Below, one piece after another: positions 35,520 to 44,665 of a stretch of DNA of 64,000 nucleotides. The position numbers and the translations under genes are program-made. The notes beneath the pieces were generated by a model. That model worked only from the letters and a program-made list of their open reading frames with translations, made no database searches and was not told the DNA's origin. Origin of the DNA: Vibrio ziniensis (GTDB lineage: Bacteria; Pseudomonadota; Gammaproteobacteria; Enterobacterales; Vibrionaceae); contig NZ_CP049332.1 in NCBI RefSeq assembly GCF_011064285.1, positions 930,001 to 994,000 on the forward strand, written 5' to 3'. Within the stretch, counting starts at the first letter, position 1. Every line of letters begins with the position of its first letter.

Positions 35520-37181
35520 ATGTCTGAGTCTCGAGTTTCTCTACTTCCCATCATCAACCGTTTCTATCAACAGTCTTTAGAGCTTGGAAAATCCTCTCAT
35601 AGCCCTTTAATTGCCGATGGTATTAATATTAAAACGCTAAAGCCAGTTGAATGGATTTACCCAGATGGACACCATGTCCCGATGAGTAATTTCGCCAGTC
35701 AGCAGAACTTAATGCGTGGTTTTCTTGCACTGAGTATGTTAACCGGTAATAACTTGTATTTGCATGAAGCGCAGAATATTACGGAATACTTTTTAGATAA
35801 CTATGCTGACAAAGCAAGTGGGTTACTTCAGTGGGGCGGACATCGTTTTGTCAATTTGGAAAATGGTGATATTGAAGGGCCTGCAAGTAAAGAGTGTGTG
35901 CACGAGCTTAAGCATCACTTCCCGTTTTATGATTTGCTATTCCAAATGCAGCCAGAAGCAACAGAAAACTTTTTAAAAGGTTTTTGGGCTGCGCACGTAA
36001 CGGATTGGGAAAAGTTAGACTTAACTCGCCATGGTGAATACGGTAAAGAGTGTCCTGATGACCTATTTAAATTGCATCAGCCAAAAGAAGTGGTTGATCC
36101 TAAAAAATGGCCAGAGTTACCAGAAACTGTTGGCCTAACTTTTGTTAATGCTTCCACGGACTTAATTTATGCAGCTTGTCATTACTACCGTTACACAGGT
36201 GATGAAGACGCTCTAAAGTGGGCGAAACACCTTTATCGTCAGTTTGTTGCTGCTCGCCATCCAGAAACTCATATGCCAGTGTATCAGTTCTCTTCACCGA
36301 AACAGCGTGAGCCAATTCCGGAAGATGACCGAATTACTTATTCTTGGTTTGGTGATCGCGCTAGACGCCAATTTGGCCCTGAGTTTGGAAAGATCGCATT
36401 AGAGGCTAATGTTCTGTTCCGTGACTGCTGGGCTGTTGTCGTAGATAACCCACTAGCAATGCTTTCTTGTGTACAAAACTTGAATGACGAAGAATGGCTT
36501 AACTGGGTTATTGAAGGTATCGTTGGCTATTTTTCTCACGCATGGGATACAGAAACTAACGAAGTACTTCCAATGTGGACTGATGGTACAGATTTAACGG
36601 GTTTCTCATTCAAACGTCATGGTTATTATGGTGACATGGGTACAACGTTAGCTCGTCGTCCGGCGGATCCAGCATACCTTTTAACACTGATTCGAGCTTC
36701 ACGAGCAAGTTCTGATTCCCAAGTGAAAGAATTAGCGGCGAAGATGTTTGAACGTTTTGGGCTTGGCTCACTAGATGCAGAAACACTGGTACCTTCATCT
36801 GTGGCTAAAGACACATCTATTGCGTCTACCTATCTGTTATTTGCTCTACTGGAACTATTCCAACATAGTGACGATAAACGTCTTCTTACTTTGGCTGATT
36901 GTGTAGCTCAGAACTTAATTCATCAGCACTACCACAAAGAGAGCGGACTGTTTGTTGAAGATCTTTCTCAAGAGCACGCACGTTTAGATGATCCAATTGC
37001 ATATGCTTTGTTGGCATTAGAAGCCGCGTATGCAGGTGTATATGATGATATTCCTCAGATGATTTCAACTGGTGGTTATTTACATGGTGATCGCAACATT
37101 AACGGTGAAATAAAAGTGGTATATGACCGAGATGTGATATATGGTCAGCCACACAATGAAATGGCTATGGTTGCGCGTTAA
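35520..37181 (+). CDS. pelW: Cytoplasmic exopolygalacturonate lyase PelW-like (PL2)
   Basis: 553 residues from the ATG at 35520 behind GGAGAG; an upstream in-frame start at 35439 overlaps the hairpin region and adds an unconserved tail. It matches the PL2 family (LIADGINIKTLKPVEW, MSNFASQQNLMRGFLALSMLTG, GLLQWGGHRF, VHELKHHFPFYDLLF, HMPVYQFSSPKQRE). There is no signal peptide, consistent with PelW, which releases unsaturated digalacturonate from imported short oligogalacturonides. In soft-rot enterobacteria pelW neighbours togMNAB as it does here. It is followed 12 bases later by the MATE gene. Confidence 0.88.
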   Translation: MSESRVSLLPIINRFYQQSLELGKSSHSPLIADGINIKTLKPVEWIYPDGHHVPMSNFASQQNLMRGFLALSMLTGNNLYLHEAQNITEYFLDNYADKASGLLQWGGHRFVNLENGDIEGPASKECVHELKHHFPFYDLLFQMQPEATENFLKGFWAAHVTDWEKLDLTRHGEYGKECPDDLFKLHQPKEVVDPKKWPELPETVGLTFVNASTDLIYAACHYYRYTGDEDALKWAKHLYRQFVAARHPETHMPVYQFSSPKQREPIPEDDRITYSWFGDRARRQFGPEFGKIALEANVLFRDCWAVVVDNPLAMLSCVQNLNDEEWLNWVIEGIVGYFSHAWDTETNEVLPMWTDGTDLTGFSFKRHGYYGDMGTTLARRPADPAYLLTLIRASRASSDSQVKELAAKMFERFGLGSLDAETLVPSSVAKDTSIASTYLLFALLELFQHSDDKRLLTLADCVAQNLIHQHYHKESGLFVEDLSQEHARLDDPIAYALLALEAAYAGVYDDIPQMISTGGYLHGDRNINGEIKVVYDRDVIYGQPHNEMAMVAR

Positions 37182-37193
37182 GTAGGAGTCGCC

Positions 37194-38666
37194 ATGTCAA
37201 ACTCTTCTTCGGAGCCTGGACCCACAGAGAAAATGACTCGTGGGCCTTTGTTTCCAAAGTTATCTTTAAAAGTTCGTTATCGTCATAAAGTTTTATTAAA
37301 ACGTAATGTTTGGCCATTTACTTGGCCAATTATATTGGAACTCTCCTGCGTGGTACTGATGGGAATCATCAGTACTGTACTTGTTGCACGTCTTGGTGCG
37401 GATAAAACCGCCGCTGTTGGTTTAACTGATGGTATTACGTGGATCATCATATCCGTGATGACTGCCGTTGCACTTGGTGGATCAGTTGTTGTTGCTCAAT
37501 CATTTGGACGAGGTGATAGGGCATCTGCATTGTCCGCTGCCGGGCAGGTGATGGTGCTAGGGTTGCTTGTAGCCCTTGTATCTATGTTCTCTATTTTCCT
37601 TTTCTCTGACTCAATGCTCTATATCGTTGCTTATGGTGCGGAAGAAGAGGTAATTGCCTTGAGTGACAAATATTTAAATCTTGTCGCGTTAAGCTATCCT
37701 GCCTTGGCGATAACTCTGGTAGGGAGTGGCATTCTTCGCGCTGTTGGTAACTCTCGATTGCCAGCTATGTCTAACATCGTTATGAACCTGCTAAACATCC
37801 TGTTCAGTTATCCACTGATTTATGGCATGCATGGATTTATGGGTATTGAATGGCAAGGCTTTGGGATGGTTGGTGCTGGGCTAGGAATAACATTAGCTCG
37901 CTGGGCAGGTGCCGCGATTATCTTGCTTTGTCTAACTCGAAACAGTACTTTTATTGTTAGCTTCCGTCAGTACTTCTCTGGTTTCGAAAAGAAAATACTG
38001 TTTGATATTTTAGGTGTCGGTGTGCCGGCGAGTGTTGAGTCTTTAATGTTCAACTTGGGTAAACTTATCACCCAAATTATGGTCGCAGGTTTAGGAACAG
38101 TAGCAATGGCAGGCAACGTCATTACGTTTTCTTTGTTATTACTACTTAATATTCCCGGTAACGCACTGGCGATGACTTCGACAGTATTGGTGGGGAAAAG
38201 GTTAGGGCAAAATAGGCCTAAAGCTGCTTTTCAGGAAATGCAGCTTATATTTTGGACTGCTACCATCGTTTTGTGCTTGTTTTCCGCCGTATTTGTACCT
38301 CTGTCACCTTATATGGCTGCTTGGTACACAGATGAAGCGGATGTTGTTGAAGTAATACTCAATCTGGTATTTATCAACGCGATAATGATGCCTGCTTGGG
38401 CAGCCTCATGGGTATTACCCGCTGCGTTTAAAGGTGCCAAAGACGCCAAGTTTGCCATGTACATTTCGATTGCTAGCATGTGGGGTGGGCGTATTGTCCT
38501 TGGCTACATATTGGGGATTTATTTTGAATTTGGTATTTATGGTATCTGGTCGGGTATGTTTGCCGACTGGTGGATACGTGGATCTATCTTCTATTTTAGG
38601 ATGATGAGACTTGGATGGCTGAAAAGCTATCTAAAAGTAAAAGTCGCTTCAGCATCAATCAAGTAA
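37194..38666 (+). CDS. MATE family transporter
   Basis: 490 residues with about 12 hydrophobic helices and the internally duplicated MatE pattern (WPIILELSCVVLMGIISTVLVARLGADKTAAVGL; VGVPASVESLMFNLGKLITQIMVAGLGTVAMAGN). It exports an unknown compound against Na+ or H+. It sits 12 bases after pelW with an AGGAG ribosome site, so it is co-transcribed with pectin genes; export of a toxic pathway side product or plant phenolic is one possible reason (inference). A good hairpin follows. Confidence 0.88.
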   Translation: MSNSSSEPGPTEKMTRGPLFPKLSLKVRYRHKVLLKRNVWPFTWPIILELSCVVLMGIISTVLVARLGADKTAAVGLTDGITWIIISVMTAVALGGSVVVAQSFGRGDRASALSAAGQVMVLGLLVALVSMFSIFLFSDSMLYIVAYGAEEEVIALSDKYLNLVALSYPALAITLVGSGILRAVGNSRLPAMSNIVMNLLNILFSYPLIYGMHGFMGIEWQGFGMVGAGLGITLARWAGAAIILLCLTRNSTFIVSFRQYFSGFEKKILFDILGVGVPASVESLMFNLGKLITQIMVAGLGTVAMAGNVITFSLLLLLNIPGNALAMTSTVLVGKRLGQNRPKAAFQEMQLIFWTATIVLCLFSAVFVPLSPYMAAWYTDEADVVEVILNLVFINAIMMPAWAASWVLPAAFKGAKDAKFAMYISIASMWGGRIVLGYILGIYFEFGIYGIWSGMFADWWIRGSIFYFRMMRLGWLKSYLKVKVASASIK

Positions 38667-38672
38667 ATGAAA

Positions 38673-38706
38673 ATGGCCCCTGCAATGTTGCGACATCAGG
38701 GGCCAT
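38673..38706 (+). terminator. Terminator after the MATE gene
   Basis: ATGGCCCCTG / CAGGGGCCAT ten-base stem, fourteen-base loop, followed by GTTGTTGTT. Confidence 0.75.
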
Positions 38707-38738
38707 GTTGTTGTTAGCTAGGTTAAGATAGAAAAGTT

Positions 38739-38909
38739 ATACCATTCTGGAAAATGTCCTGATCAGTGAATGGGCGTCGATAAGCAAACCCTCCGAGCCA
38801 TGGATGGCTCAGCGGAGCTTCAGGGACGAATGAATGCGCGTTTGCGTTTGACGCCTATTCGCTGTTCTGCCGATGCTCAGTCTGAGCATATTTTTATCTA
38901 GGATGGTAT
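38739..38909. repeat. Miniature inverted-repeat element, full copy B
   Basis: 171 bp with the same ATACCATTCTGG start and ATGGTAT end as the copy at 1823-1988. It differs by scattered substitutions and a six-base tandem duplication (GCGTTT). One long-stem change (C to T in GACGCCTATTC) keeps a G-U pair; another (CTCAG) breaks the tip hairpin. It lies between the MATE terminator and the esterase gene end. Confidence 0.75.
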
Positions 38910-38920
38910 TAGCAGTATTA

Positions 38921-39826
38921 CTAGATCTTTAAAATATAGCTGACCCATTTATGGAATAGAGTAGGCCATTGATGTGCAGGCTTATCTTTCACTTTTGTAA
39001 TGCCAAATCCGTGTCCACCTTCGTTGAACAAGTGCATTTCTACGGGAACTTGTTGCGAACGTAATGCTTGCCAGAGCACTATGCTGTTTTCTACTGGTAC
39101 TGAGTCGTCATCGCTGGAATGTACTAGAAAACATGGTGCCATTTTTGCGTGTACACATTTCTCAATCGAGTAACGTTGTAATGTTTCTTCAGTGATATCT
39201 GAACCTAGTAACTCAATCGCAGAACCTTTATGGCCGAACTCAGTATCCATAGTGACCACCGGATATATTAGACCGCAAAAGTCTGGTTTAGCAGAAAGTG
39301 TGTCGGTATTATCCAAAGCGTCATAGACAGTGGTATTAAAACGCGTAGCCAATTGACCTGCGAGGTGTCCACCGGCTGAAAAGCCTAATATTCCTACCTG
39401 TTCGATGTTCCATTTCTCGCGATTTACTCGAACCCAACGTACAGCACGTTGAGCATCGGCTAATGATGTTTCTGAGCCGTAGCTATGACCTTCTCCAGGC
39501 ATACGGTAAGTTGCGACAAAAACGGTATAGCCAAACTTTGTGAAGGTGTTGCCTATATCACGCCCTTCATTATCAATCGATAATCTTTGGTAACTACCAC
39601 CGGGAAAGACAACGATACCAATACCGTTAGACTCTTCGGGTGTAAACACCATGAGTTCTGGCGAAGATACGCCAGCAATAAGTCTGTTTGAAGAGAGATC
39701 TAGAGGATCTCGATGCCAAACCGATGCAGTTGTATTTTCTTCACAAACCGCAGAGGGCCAATATTGGTAAATATTGTTGGTTAGATCCAGCTGTGCTAGT
39801 GAATCAAATTTTTGACTAGACTCCAT
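38921..39826 (-). CDS. Alpha/beta-hydrolase esterase, possible pectin acetylesterase
   Basis: 301 residues with no signal peptide. It is an alpha/beta hydrolase with oxyanion-region FPGGSYQRLS, nucleophile elbow GFSAGGH (Ser150), an Asp in HSSDDDSVPVENS and His in NEGGHGFG. It belongs to the acetylxylan/carbohydrate esterase-like group that includes intracellular PaeX of Dickeya. Its place among pectin genes suggests removal of acetyl groups from imported oligogalacturonides. The family assignment is firm; the substrate is inferred. Confidence 0.8.
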   Translation of the reverse strand: MESSQKFDSLAQLDLTNNIYQYWPSAVCEENTTASVWHRDPLDLSSNRLIAGVSSPELMVFTPEESNGIGIVVFPGGSYQRLSIDNEGRDIGNTFTKFGYTVFVATYRMPGEGHSYGSETSLADAQRAVRWVRVNREKWNIEQVGILGFSAGGHLAGQLATRFNTTVYDALDNTDTLSAKPDFCGLIYPVVTMDTEFGHKGSAIELLGSDITEETLQRYSIEKCVHAKMAPCFLVHSSDDDSVPVENSIVLWQALRSQQVPVEMHLFNEGGHGFGITKVKDKPAHQWPTLFHKWVSYILKI

Positions 39827-39917
39827 CTTCCCCTCTCATAAATATGAACTTGCTCAGCGTCTTACTATAGCAGTAACGCCCTTCATGAAAATGTATGGCG
39901 TGCCGTTTTAGACAGAT

Positions 39918-39944
39918 AAAAAAAAGCCAGTCTAAAAGACTGGC
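39918..39944 (-). terminator. Terminator after kdgF
   Basis: On the minus strand GCCAGTC / GACTGGC stem with a five-base loop and eight or more Ts. Confidence 0.88.
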
Positions 39945-40007
39945 AAGGAGATCCATTAGTCCCTATGCGTCGGGATTAGGAATATAGTTGTTATAAGAAA
40001 TTATTTA

Positions 40008-40331
40008 TTAAGCGACGAAGTCTTTACGCATTGGCGTGAAGTTATCTAGAAGAACGCCTTTTTCTAAACATACACAGCCGTGCATTACGTTTGGCTCTTT
40101 GTATAGTGCATCACCCGCTTTTACGATTTTCTTTTCGTCACCGATAGTGAACTCAAATTCGCCAGAAAGAACGTAAGTTAGCTGCTCATGTGGGTGGTTG
40201 TGTAGAGTACCAACAGCACCTTTTTCGAAGTAAACTTCTACGCTCATAATGTTTTCGCTGTATGCAAGGATTTTGCGAGAAATACCATTGCCTAGATCTT
40301 CTAATTTCACGTCTTTGTTGTATACGAACAT
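40008..40331 (-). CDS. kdgF: Cupin KdgF, unsaturated monouronate linearisation
   Basis: 107-residue single-domain cupin with the metal-binding HNHPHEQ cluster (residues 44-50) and His84 in PNVMHGCV. KdgF converts the 4,5-unsaturated monouronate released by oligouronide lyases to linear 5-keto-4-deoxyuronate in pectin and alginate catabolism. It is the second gene after ygjV on the minus strand (13-base gap), and a strong terminator follows. This is a cytoplasmic step between Ogl/PelW and the missing KduI/KduD. Confidence 0.92.
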   Translation of the reverse strand: MFVYNKDVKLEDLGNGISRKILAYSENIMSVEVYFEKGAVGTLHNHPHEQLTYVLSGEFEFTIGDEKKIVKAGDALYKEPNVMHGCVCLEKGVLLDNFTPMRKDFVA

Positions 40332-40344
40332 AGCTTGCCCTTAC

Positions 40345-40863
40345 TTATATTGCTTCTGATGGAATTGCAGTTTTCTTTTTATCGCTGACTAAGCGATAAA
40401 TGGTAAGCAAGTTAACACAAATTAACGTTGCTTCCAGCATTGTCCCGCCAATCGATCCGACGATTATGTTGTTAATCAACCAACAAATGCCTCCAGTTAA
40501 GAAGGCGATACGCATGATTATACCTTTAAGCATAAATACAGCGTATGTACCGATAACTGTCCCAAGGATAGGCCACATGTCCCACCAATGGTCAGTAATA
40601 CTCAAGCCTAAACCAAGGCCTAAGACTACAAATATAGCAGCGACATATTTTGAAGACGTATAAATGGATGTCCCCGTTCTAGCCGCTGATAACGCCGCAC
40701 TTAATGTCGACGTCATGGAACCGAGTAAAAAGAAATGAATCAAATGATTGATGTTAAAAATCAACATGATTATTTTCAATTTACGATCATCTTTCTGATA
40801 AAAAGCAGAAATACCTAAAGCAAAACTGACAAAACCTAAAGCCTGAGCAAACGAAAATTCCAT
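40345..40863 (-). CDS. ygjV: YgjV family inner-membrane protein
   Basis: 172 residues with five to six hydrophobic helices, matching the Imp-YgjV family (FAQALGFVSFALGISAFYQKDDRKLKIIM, then MTSTLSAALSAARTGTSIY). The family function is unknown. In E. coli ygjV lies near hexuronate uptake genes and here it precedes kdgF in one operon, so a link to uronate metabolism is suggested by context only. Confidence 0.85.
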   Translation of the reverse strand: MEFSFAQALGFVSFALGISAFYQKDDRKLKIIMLIFNINHLIHFFLLGSMTSTLSAALSAARTGTSIYTSSKYVAAIFVVLGLGLGLSITDHWWDMWPILGTVIGTYAVFMLKGIIMRIAFLTGGICWLINNIIVGSIGGTMLEATLICVNLLTIYRLVSDKKKTAIPSEAI

Positions 40864-41441
40864 CCAACTCTCACACCCAAAAGGTTACAAACAACTGAGC
40901 ATAACCACGAAAGCTACTCAGAACCGTTTTTGACTGTACATCGCCGAAAATCTGCGAGTCATTAAGGTCATATTACTTTTGCCACTAATGCTTAGCTAGC
41001 GATTAACACTAAACTTAATGAATTCGGCACTAGTATCAGAGTGTTCTATGTATCGTACAGTACATAAAAATTTTATTTTATGCAATTATTTTTAAAACTG
41101 CTTTTCATTTTAGTGAGTTGTAACACTTTTCTTGTATAAACATACAAAGACAAAATAGAGTGGATAGCAACGTTTATTATTAATAAATCATGTGTTAAAA
41201 CAAATAATTAAATAATGTTTTTAAATTTCGTGAAGAAGGCCTATACCGTTGTTTATCTATGAGATTTTGCTGATTTTTTGCATAGCAAAGCAGCAATTAG
41301 TTACTATACAATGGTACTATTAAAACAGCGTTTCAGTATTGTAAAGGTTAATGATGTTAACTGAAATACATCTGTGGAAAGAATTACTCCGCTTGAGTAG
41401 AAAACTGGTTCAATTCATTGTTAATAAGAAGATAGGTAAAT
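40864..41441. promoter_or_regulatory. Divergent upstream region of ygjV-kdgF and the CBS/DUF294 gene
   Basis: 578 AT-rich bases. AAAAC-TGC-TTTTC at 41094-41106 is a KdgR-core match with one mismatch, 230 bases upstream of ygjV, which is farther than usual. No small ORF, RNA or terminator was recognised. Confidence 0.3.
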
Positions 41442-43307
41442 ATGAGTACTTCAATTACTCCTAACATTCACAGCTTTTTGGTCAAAATCGACCCATTTGA
41501 TCGGCTACCATCCTCTGTTGTGACTACTATCGCCAATTCAGTAAAAATCAAATATTTGGTTGAAGGAGAAGTGATTGGTTTCAGTGCGTTGTGTGAAAAG
41601 CGTTACCTATACATTATTAGAACAGGCGCAATTGAGCAAAGAACACCTTTAGGGGAACTGCGCGCTCGCTTAGGTGAGGATGACCAATTTGGTTTTACAT
41701 TCCTTCAACCGTTGGCGCATTCTGAAGATGGTTATCAAGCAGAAGCGATTGAAGATTCGTTACTCTATCTTATTCCACATCAAGTGTTAAAAGATGTATG
41801 TGAAAGCCATCCTGAGTTTGAAGATTACTTTGCGGCTAAGGCGAATATACGTTTGAGCTCAGCTGTTAAGCAGGTCTTCCGTAAAGAAGACAAAGGATTG
41901 TTCTTCCGAACTGTTGGAGAAATAGCCAGTGAAAATATTGCGATTGTTGATGTAAATAATTCTATTAAAGACGTTGCTCGTGAAATGTGTGGCAGACAGC
42001 GCAGTTCGTGTGCCGTTGTTATGAAGAACAGTGAGATTGTCGGTTTAGTTACGGACCGTGATATGACGCGTTCTGTAGTTGCAACCAGTATCGATACTAG
42101 TATGCCAATCTCTATGGTGATGACACCGAATCCTGTTTTGGTAGAAAGTAGCTCTAAAGTGATTGAAGCCATTTCACTGATGCTGCAATACAATATACGT
42201 TGCTTGCCAGTGGTTAATGATCGTAAAGTTGTGGGTCTATTAACAACGTCACACCTTGTACATAATCACAGAACGCAATCACTGTTCTTAATTCAGAAAA
42301 TCAAATATACCAGTTCAATCAGTGCATTGGCCACATTGAAAGAAGAGCGTGAAACTATTTTTCAAGCGTTAGTTGAGAGCGGTGTAAGCGCAGAAATTCA
42401 AGGTCGAGTTATGTCGACCATAATGGATGCGTTCACTCGACGCATTATTCAGTTAAGCGAAGACCTTCTTGGACCCGCACCATGCGATTATGCATGGATT
42501 GTCGCAGGTTCACATGCGCGAAATGAAGTACATATGCTTTCAGACCAAGATAGCGCTTTGGTTCTATCAGATGATGTAACTGATGACCAAAAAGCATATT
42601 TTACTCATTTAGCAATGAAAGTATGTAATGGTCTGGCTGCGTGTGGCTATCCTCTTTGCGATGGCAAATACATGGCTGCAACACCTAAGTGGTGTCAACC
42701 AATTTCAGTATGGAAAGACTACTACAGTAAGTGGGTTTCGAGCCCTGAATATAACAAGCTGCTTAGTATCAGTGTGTTCCTCGAAGTACGTTCTATCTAT
42801 GGTAACCGCGATTATGCAGAACAAATTCAGCAGCATCTGCATGACTGTATTCAAAAGAGCGGTAAGTTCATTCCAGCTCTGGTGCGTGATGCTATAGATA
42901 CTCAGCCGCCACTAAGCATTTTCAATAGCTTAGTTTTGGAGAAAGGGGGCGAAAATAGCAACACGCTGAATATCAAAAAGTACGCGTTAAATCTTATCAT
43001 CGACTTAGCTCGCATATTTAGCTTGGCTGCCGGAGGTTCTTTAACGGGGACAGAGGAGCGTTTTCGTTATGCTGCTGAACATGGCACTTTATCTGAAGAC
43101 AGTTGCCAAAACATTATTGGTGCATATCGCTTCCTTACACAGGTACGTTTCCGCCATCAACTTAATGCTATTTTGTCTGGCCGAGAGCCTAACAATCATA
43201 TCTCACCAGCTGAGTTCAGTAGTTTTGAAAGAAAGCACTTGAAGGATGCATTCAAAATTATCAGTGAGCTACAAGATGTGGCAAAACTGAAGTTCCTTGT
43301 GGGGTAA
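41442..43307 (+). CDS. cNMP-binding / CBS-pair / DUF294 nucleotidyltransferase-like protein
   Basis: 621 cytoplasmic residues in four parts. An N-terminal cyclic-nucleotide-binding-like beta barrel spans about 15-135. Two CBS motifs (about 165-280) contain SSCAVVMKNSEIVGLVTDRDMTR and IRCLPVVNDRKVVGLLTTSHL. A DUF294 nucleotidyltransferase-like domain carries GSHARNEVHMLSDQDSALVL, the GS-x(n)-DxD pattern of GlnD-type enzymes. A DUF294 C-terminal helical domain ends the chain. Its role is unknown; the parts suggest nucleotide sensing coupled to nucleotidyl transfer. Four bases separate it from a DnaQ-type exonuclease gene, a pairing seen in many gammaproteobacteria (my recollection). Confidence 0.9.
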   Translation: MSTSITPNIHSFLVKIDPFDRLPSSVVTTIANSVKIKYLVEGEVIGFSALCEKRYLYIIRTGAIEQRTPLGELRARLGEDDQFGFTFLQPLAHSEDGYQAEAIEDSLLYLIPHQVLKDVCESHPEFEDYFAAKANIRLSSAVKQVFRKEDKGLFFRTVGEIASENIAIVDVNNSIKDVAREMCGRQRSSCAVVMKNSEIVGLVTDRDMTRSVVATSIDTSMPISMVMTPNPVLVESSSKVIEAISLMLQYNIRCLPVVNDRKVVGLLTTSHLVHNHRTQSLFLIQKIKYTSSISALATLKEERETIFQALVESGVSAEIQGRVMSTIMDAFTRRIIQLSEDLLGPAPCDYAWIVAGSHARNEVHMLSDQDSALVLSDDVTDDQKAYFTHLAMKVCNGLAACGYPLCDGKYMAATPKWCQPISVWKDYYSKWVSSPEYNKLLSISVFLEVRSIYGNRDYAEQIQQHLHDCIQKSGKFIPALVRDAIDTQPPLSIFNSLVLEKGGENSNTLNIKKYALNLIIDLARIFSLAAGGSLTGTEERFRYAAEHGTLSEDSCQNIIGAYRFLTQVRFRHQLNAILSGREPNNHISPAEFSSFERKHLKDAFKIISELQDVAKLKFLVG

Positions 43308-43311
43308 CAAT

Positions 43312-44028
43312 ATGATTCGTCGTATGTTTAAAGGGACGGAGTCTCATTCGGCGTCTGAAGAGCTGAGAAGGTCAGTAGAGTTCAATGAAAACTGGCCTGA
43401 CGCTTTTAAAGAATATATGTCACAGCCTTTGGCCGATTTAGATACACCGCTCAATCAGCTTGAGTATTTGGCTATCGATTTCGAAACATCGGGGTTAAAT
43501 GTCCAAAAGGACAAGATTCTATCGATAGGTATGGTTGAATTCACTTTAGATCAGATTGAACTCTCCAATTCTGAAGAGGTGCTAATTGATAACGGTGAAT
43601 ACATCAAAGCGGAATCTGCGAAAATTAATGGCTTAACACCACAAGCTTTAGCTAATGGCGTTCCTTTAGAGCAGGGTATGGAGCGTTTGCTTGAAAGGGC
43701 AAAAGGAAGAGTGATTCTTGCGCATAGCTGTAATATCGAAAAAAGCTTTATTGAAGCATTTTTAGAACAATACTATCAGCTTGATGTGTTTCCAGCGTAT
43801 TTCATTGATACGATACATATTGAAAAACGTTTTAGCTATGCGGGTAAAACAGGTACACATAAAAGCTATCAGCTTAATGACATGCGTCGTCACTACAAAC
43901 TGCCGAATTATCTTGAGCATTCAGCCGGGAGTGATGCACTTTCTTGTGCTGAGCTGTTTTTAGTACAGTACAAAAAGCTTAAGTTAGGACACATTAAGGG
44001 AATGACCCTTAAGAAAATCCAGTCTTAG
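43312..44028 (+). CDS. DnaQ-like 3'-5' exonuclease
   Basis: 238 residues from the ATG at 43312 behind GGGG; a GTG five codons upstream overlaps the previous gene. The DEDDh exonuclease motifs are visible: I is AIDFETSGL (Asp, Glu), II is LAHSCNIEKSF with Glu at the usual Asp site, as in the subfamily accompanying DUF294 proteins, and III is HSAGSDALSCAELF (His, Asp). It likely trims DNA or RNA 3' ends; the true substrate is unknown. Operon partner of the CBS/DUF294 gene. Confidence 0.85.
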   Translation: MIRRMFKGTESHSASEELRRSVEFNENWPDAFKEYMSQPLADLDTPLNQLEYLAIDFETSGLNVQKDKILSIGMVEFTLDQIELSNSEEVLIDNGEYIKAESAKINGLTPQALANGVPLEQGMERLLERAKGRVILAHSCNIEKSFIEAFLEQYYQLDVFPAYFIDTIHIEKRFSYAGKTGTHKSYQLNDMRRHYKLPNYLEHSAGSDALSCAELFLVQYKKLKLGHIKGMTLKKIQS

Positions 44029-44070
44029 CAAAAGAGATCGCAGAGTTTCATGTAGAGTATTCAGATATAC

Positions 44071-44100
44071 ATAACCGCCTAAGTGGCGGTTATTTTTTTA
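44071..44100 (+). terminator. Terminator after the exonuclease gene
   Basis: AACCGCC / GGCGGTT stem, five-base loop, then ATTTTTTT. It abuts the end of the convergent regulator gene. Confidence 0.88.
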
Positions 44101-44102
44101 AT

Positions 44103-44648
44103 TCATGACCTTCTCGGGTAGCTGACAATATTCTGAAAAACAGTCTTCTCGGCAACTGCTTGGTAGCCATGTGGCTGGTCTGCCATAAAGCGGATATTTT
44201 GTCCTTGAAGTAAACGATGCCACTGCCCCTCGAAGTAGAGATTAAGGTCACCATTAAGAACGTGAACATGTTCTATTACGCCCACATCGTGCGCTTCTGA
44301 CATCTGTTTATGTTGATCAGTCAGGGTAATTTCAAACATTTCGAACCCTGCGTCTTCTCGATATGGGAAAAGTGTATTTACCTTCATCTTGTGATCATCA
44401 GGGAAAGTGAGTTCACTGCTGCGAAGTTGCGGTTCATCAGCAAAAAAGGCTGAAAATGAGGTTTCCAACCCGCTGGCTATTTTCCATAAGGTTGAGATAG
44501 TCGGGCTTGATTCACCTCTTTCTATCTGACCAAGCATTGCTTTGGATACTCCAGTCAGTTTGGAAGCTGCATCGAGACTCAAGCCTTTGTCTGTTCGAAG
44601 TGAGCGTAAATAACTGGCTATCTGAGTTTTGAAAATAGTGTCGTCCAC
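44103..44648 (-). CDS. XRE-cupin transcriptional regulator, SutR/YdcN-like
   Basis: 181 residues from a GTG at 44648 preceded by AAGGA; the 23 codons further upstream contain an operator and are unlikely to be coding. An N-terminal Cro/CI helix-turn-helix (QIASYLRSLRTDKGLSLDAASKLTGVSKAMLGQIERGESSPTISTLWKIA) is followed by a cupin sensor domain. It is divergent from a BenE-family transporter, the same pairing as E. coli sutR (ydcN) and ydcO. It probably represses itself and the transporter through the two palindromes between them. Confidence 0.88.
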   Translation of the reverse strand: MDDTIFKTQIASYLRSLRTDKGLSLDAASKLTGVSKAMLGQIERGESSPTISTLWKIASGLETSFSAFFADEPQLRSSELTFPDDHKMKVNTLFPYREDAGFEMFEITLTDQHKQMSEAHDVGVIEHVHVLNGDLNLYFEGQWHRLLQGQNIRFMADQPHGYQAVAEKTVFQNIVSYPRRS

Positions 44649-44665
44649 AATTTGATTTCCTTGTT

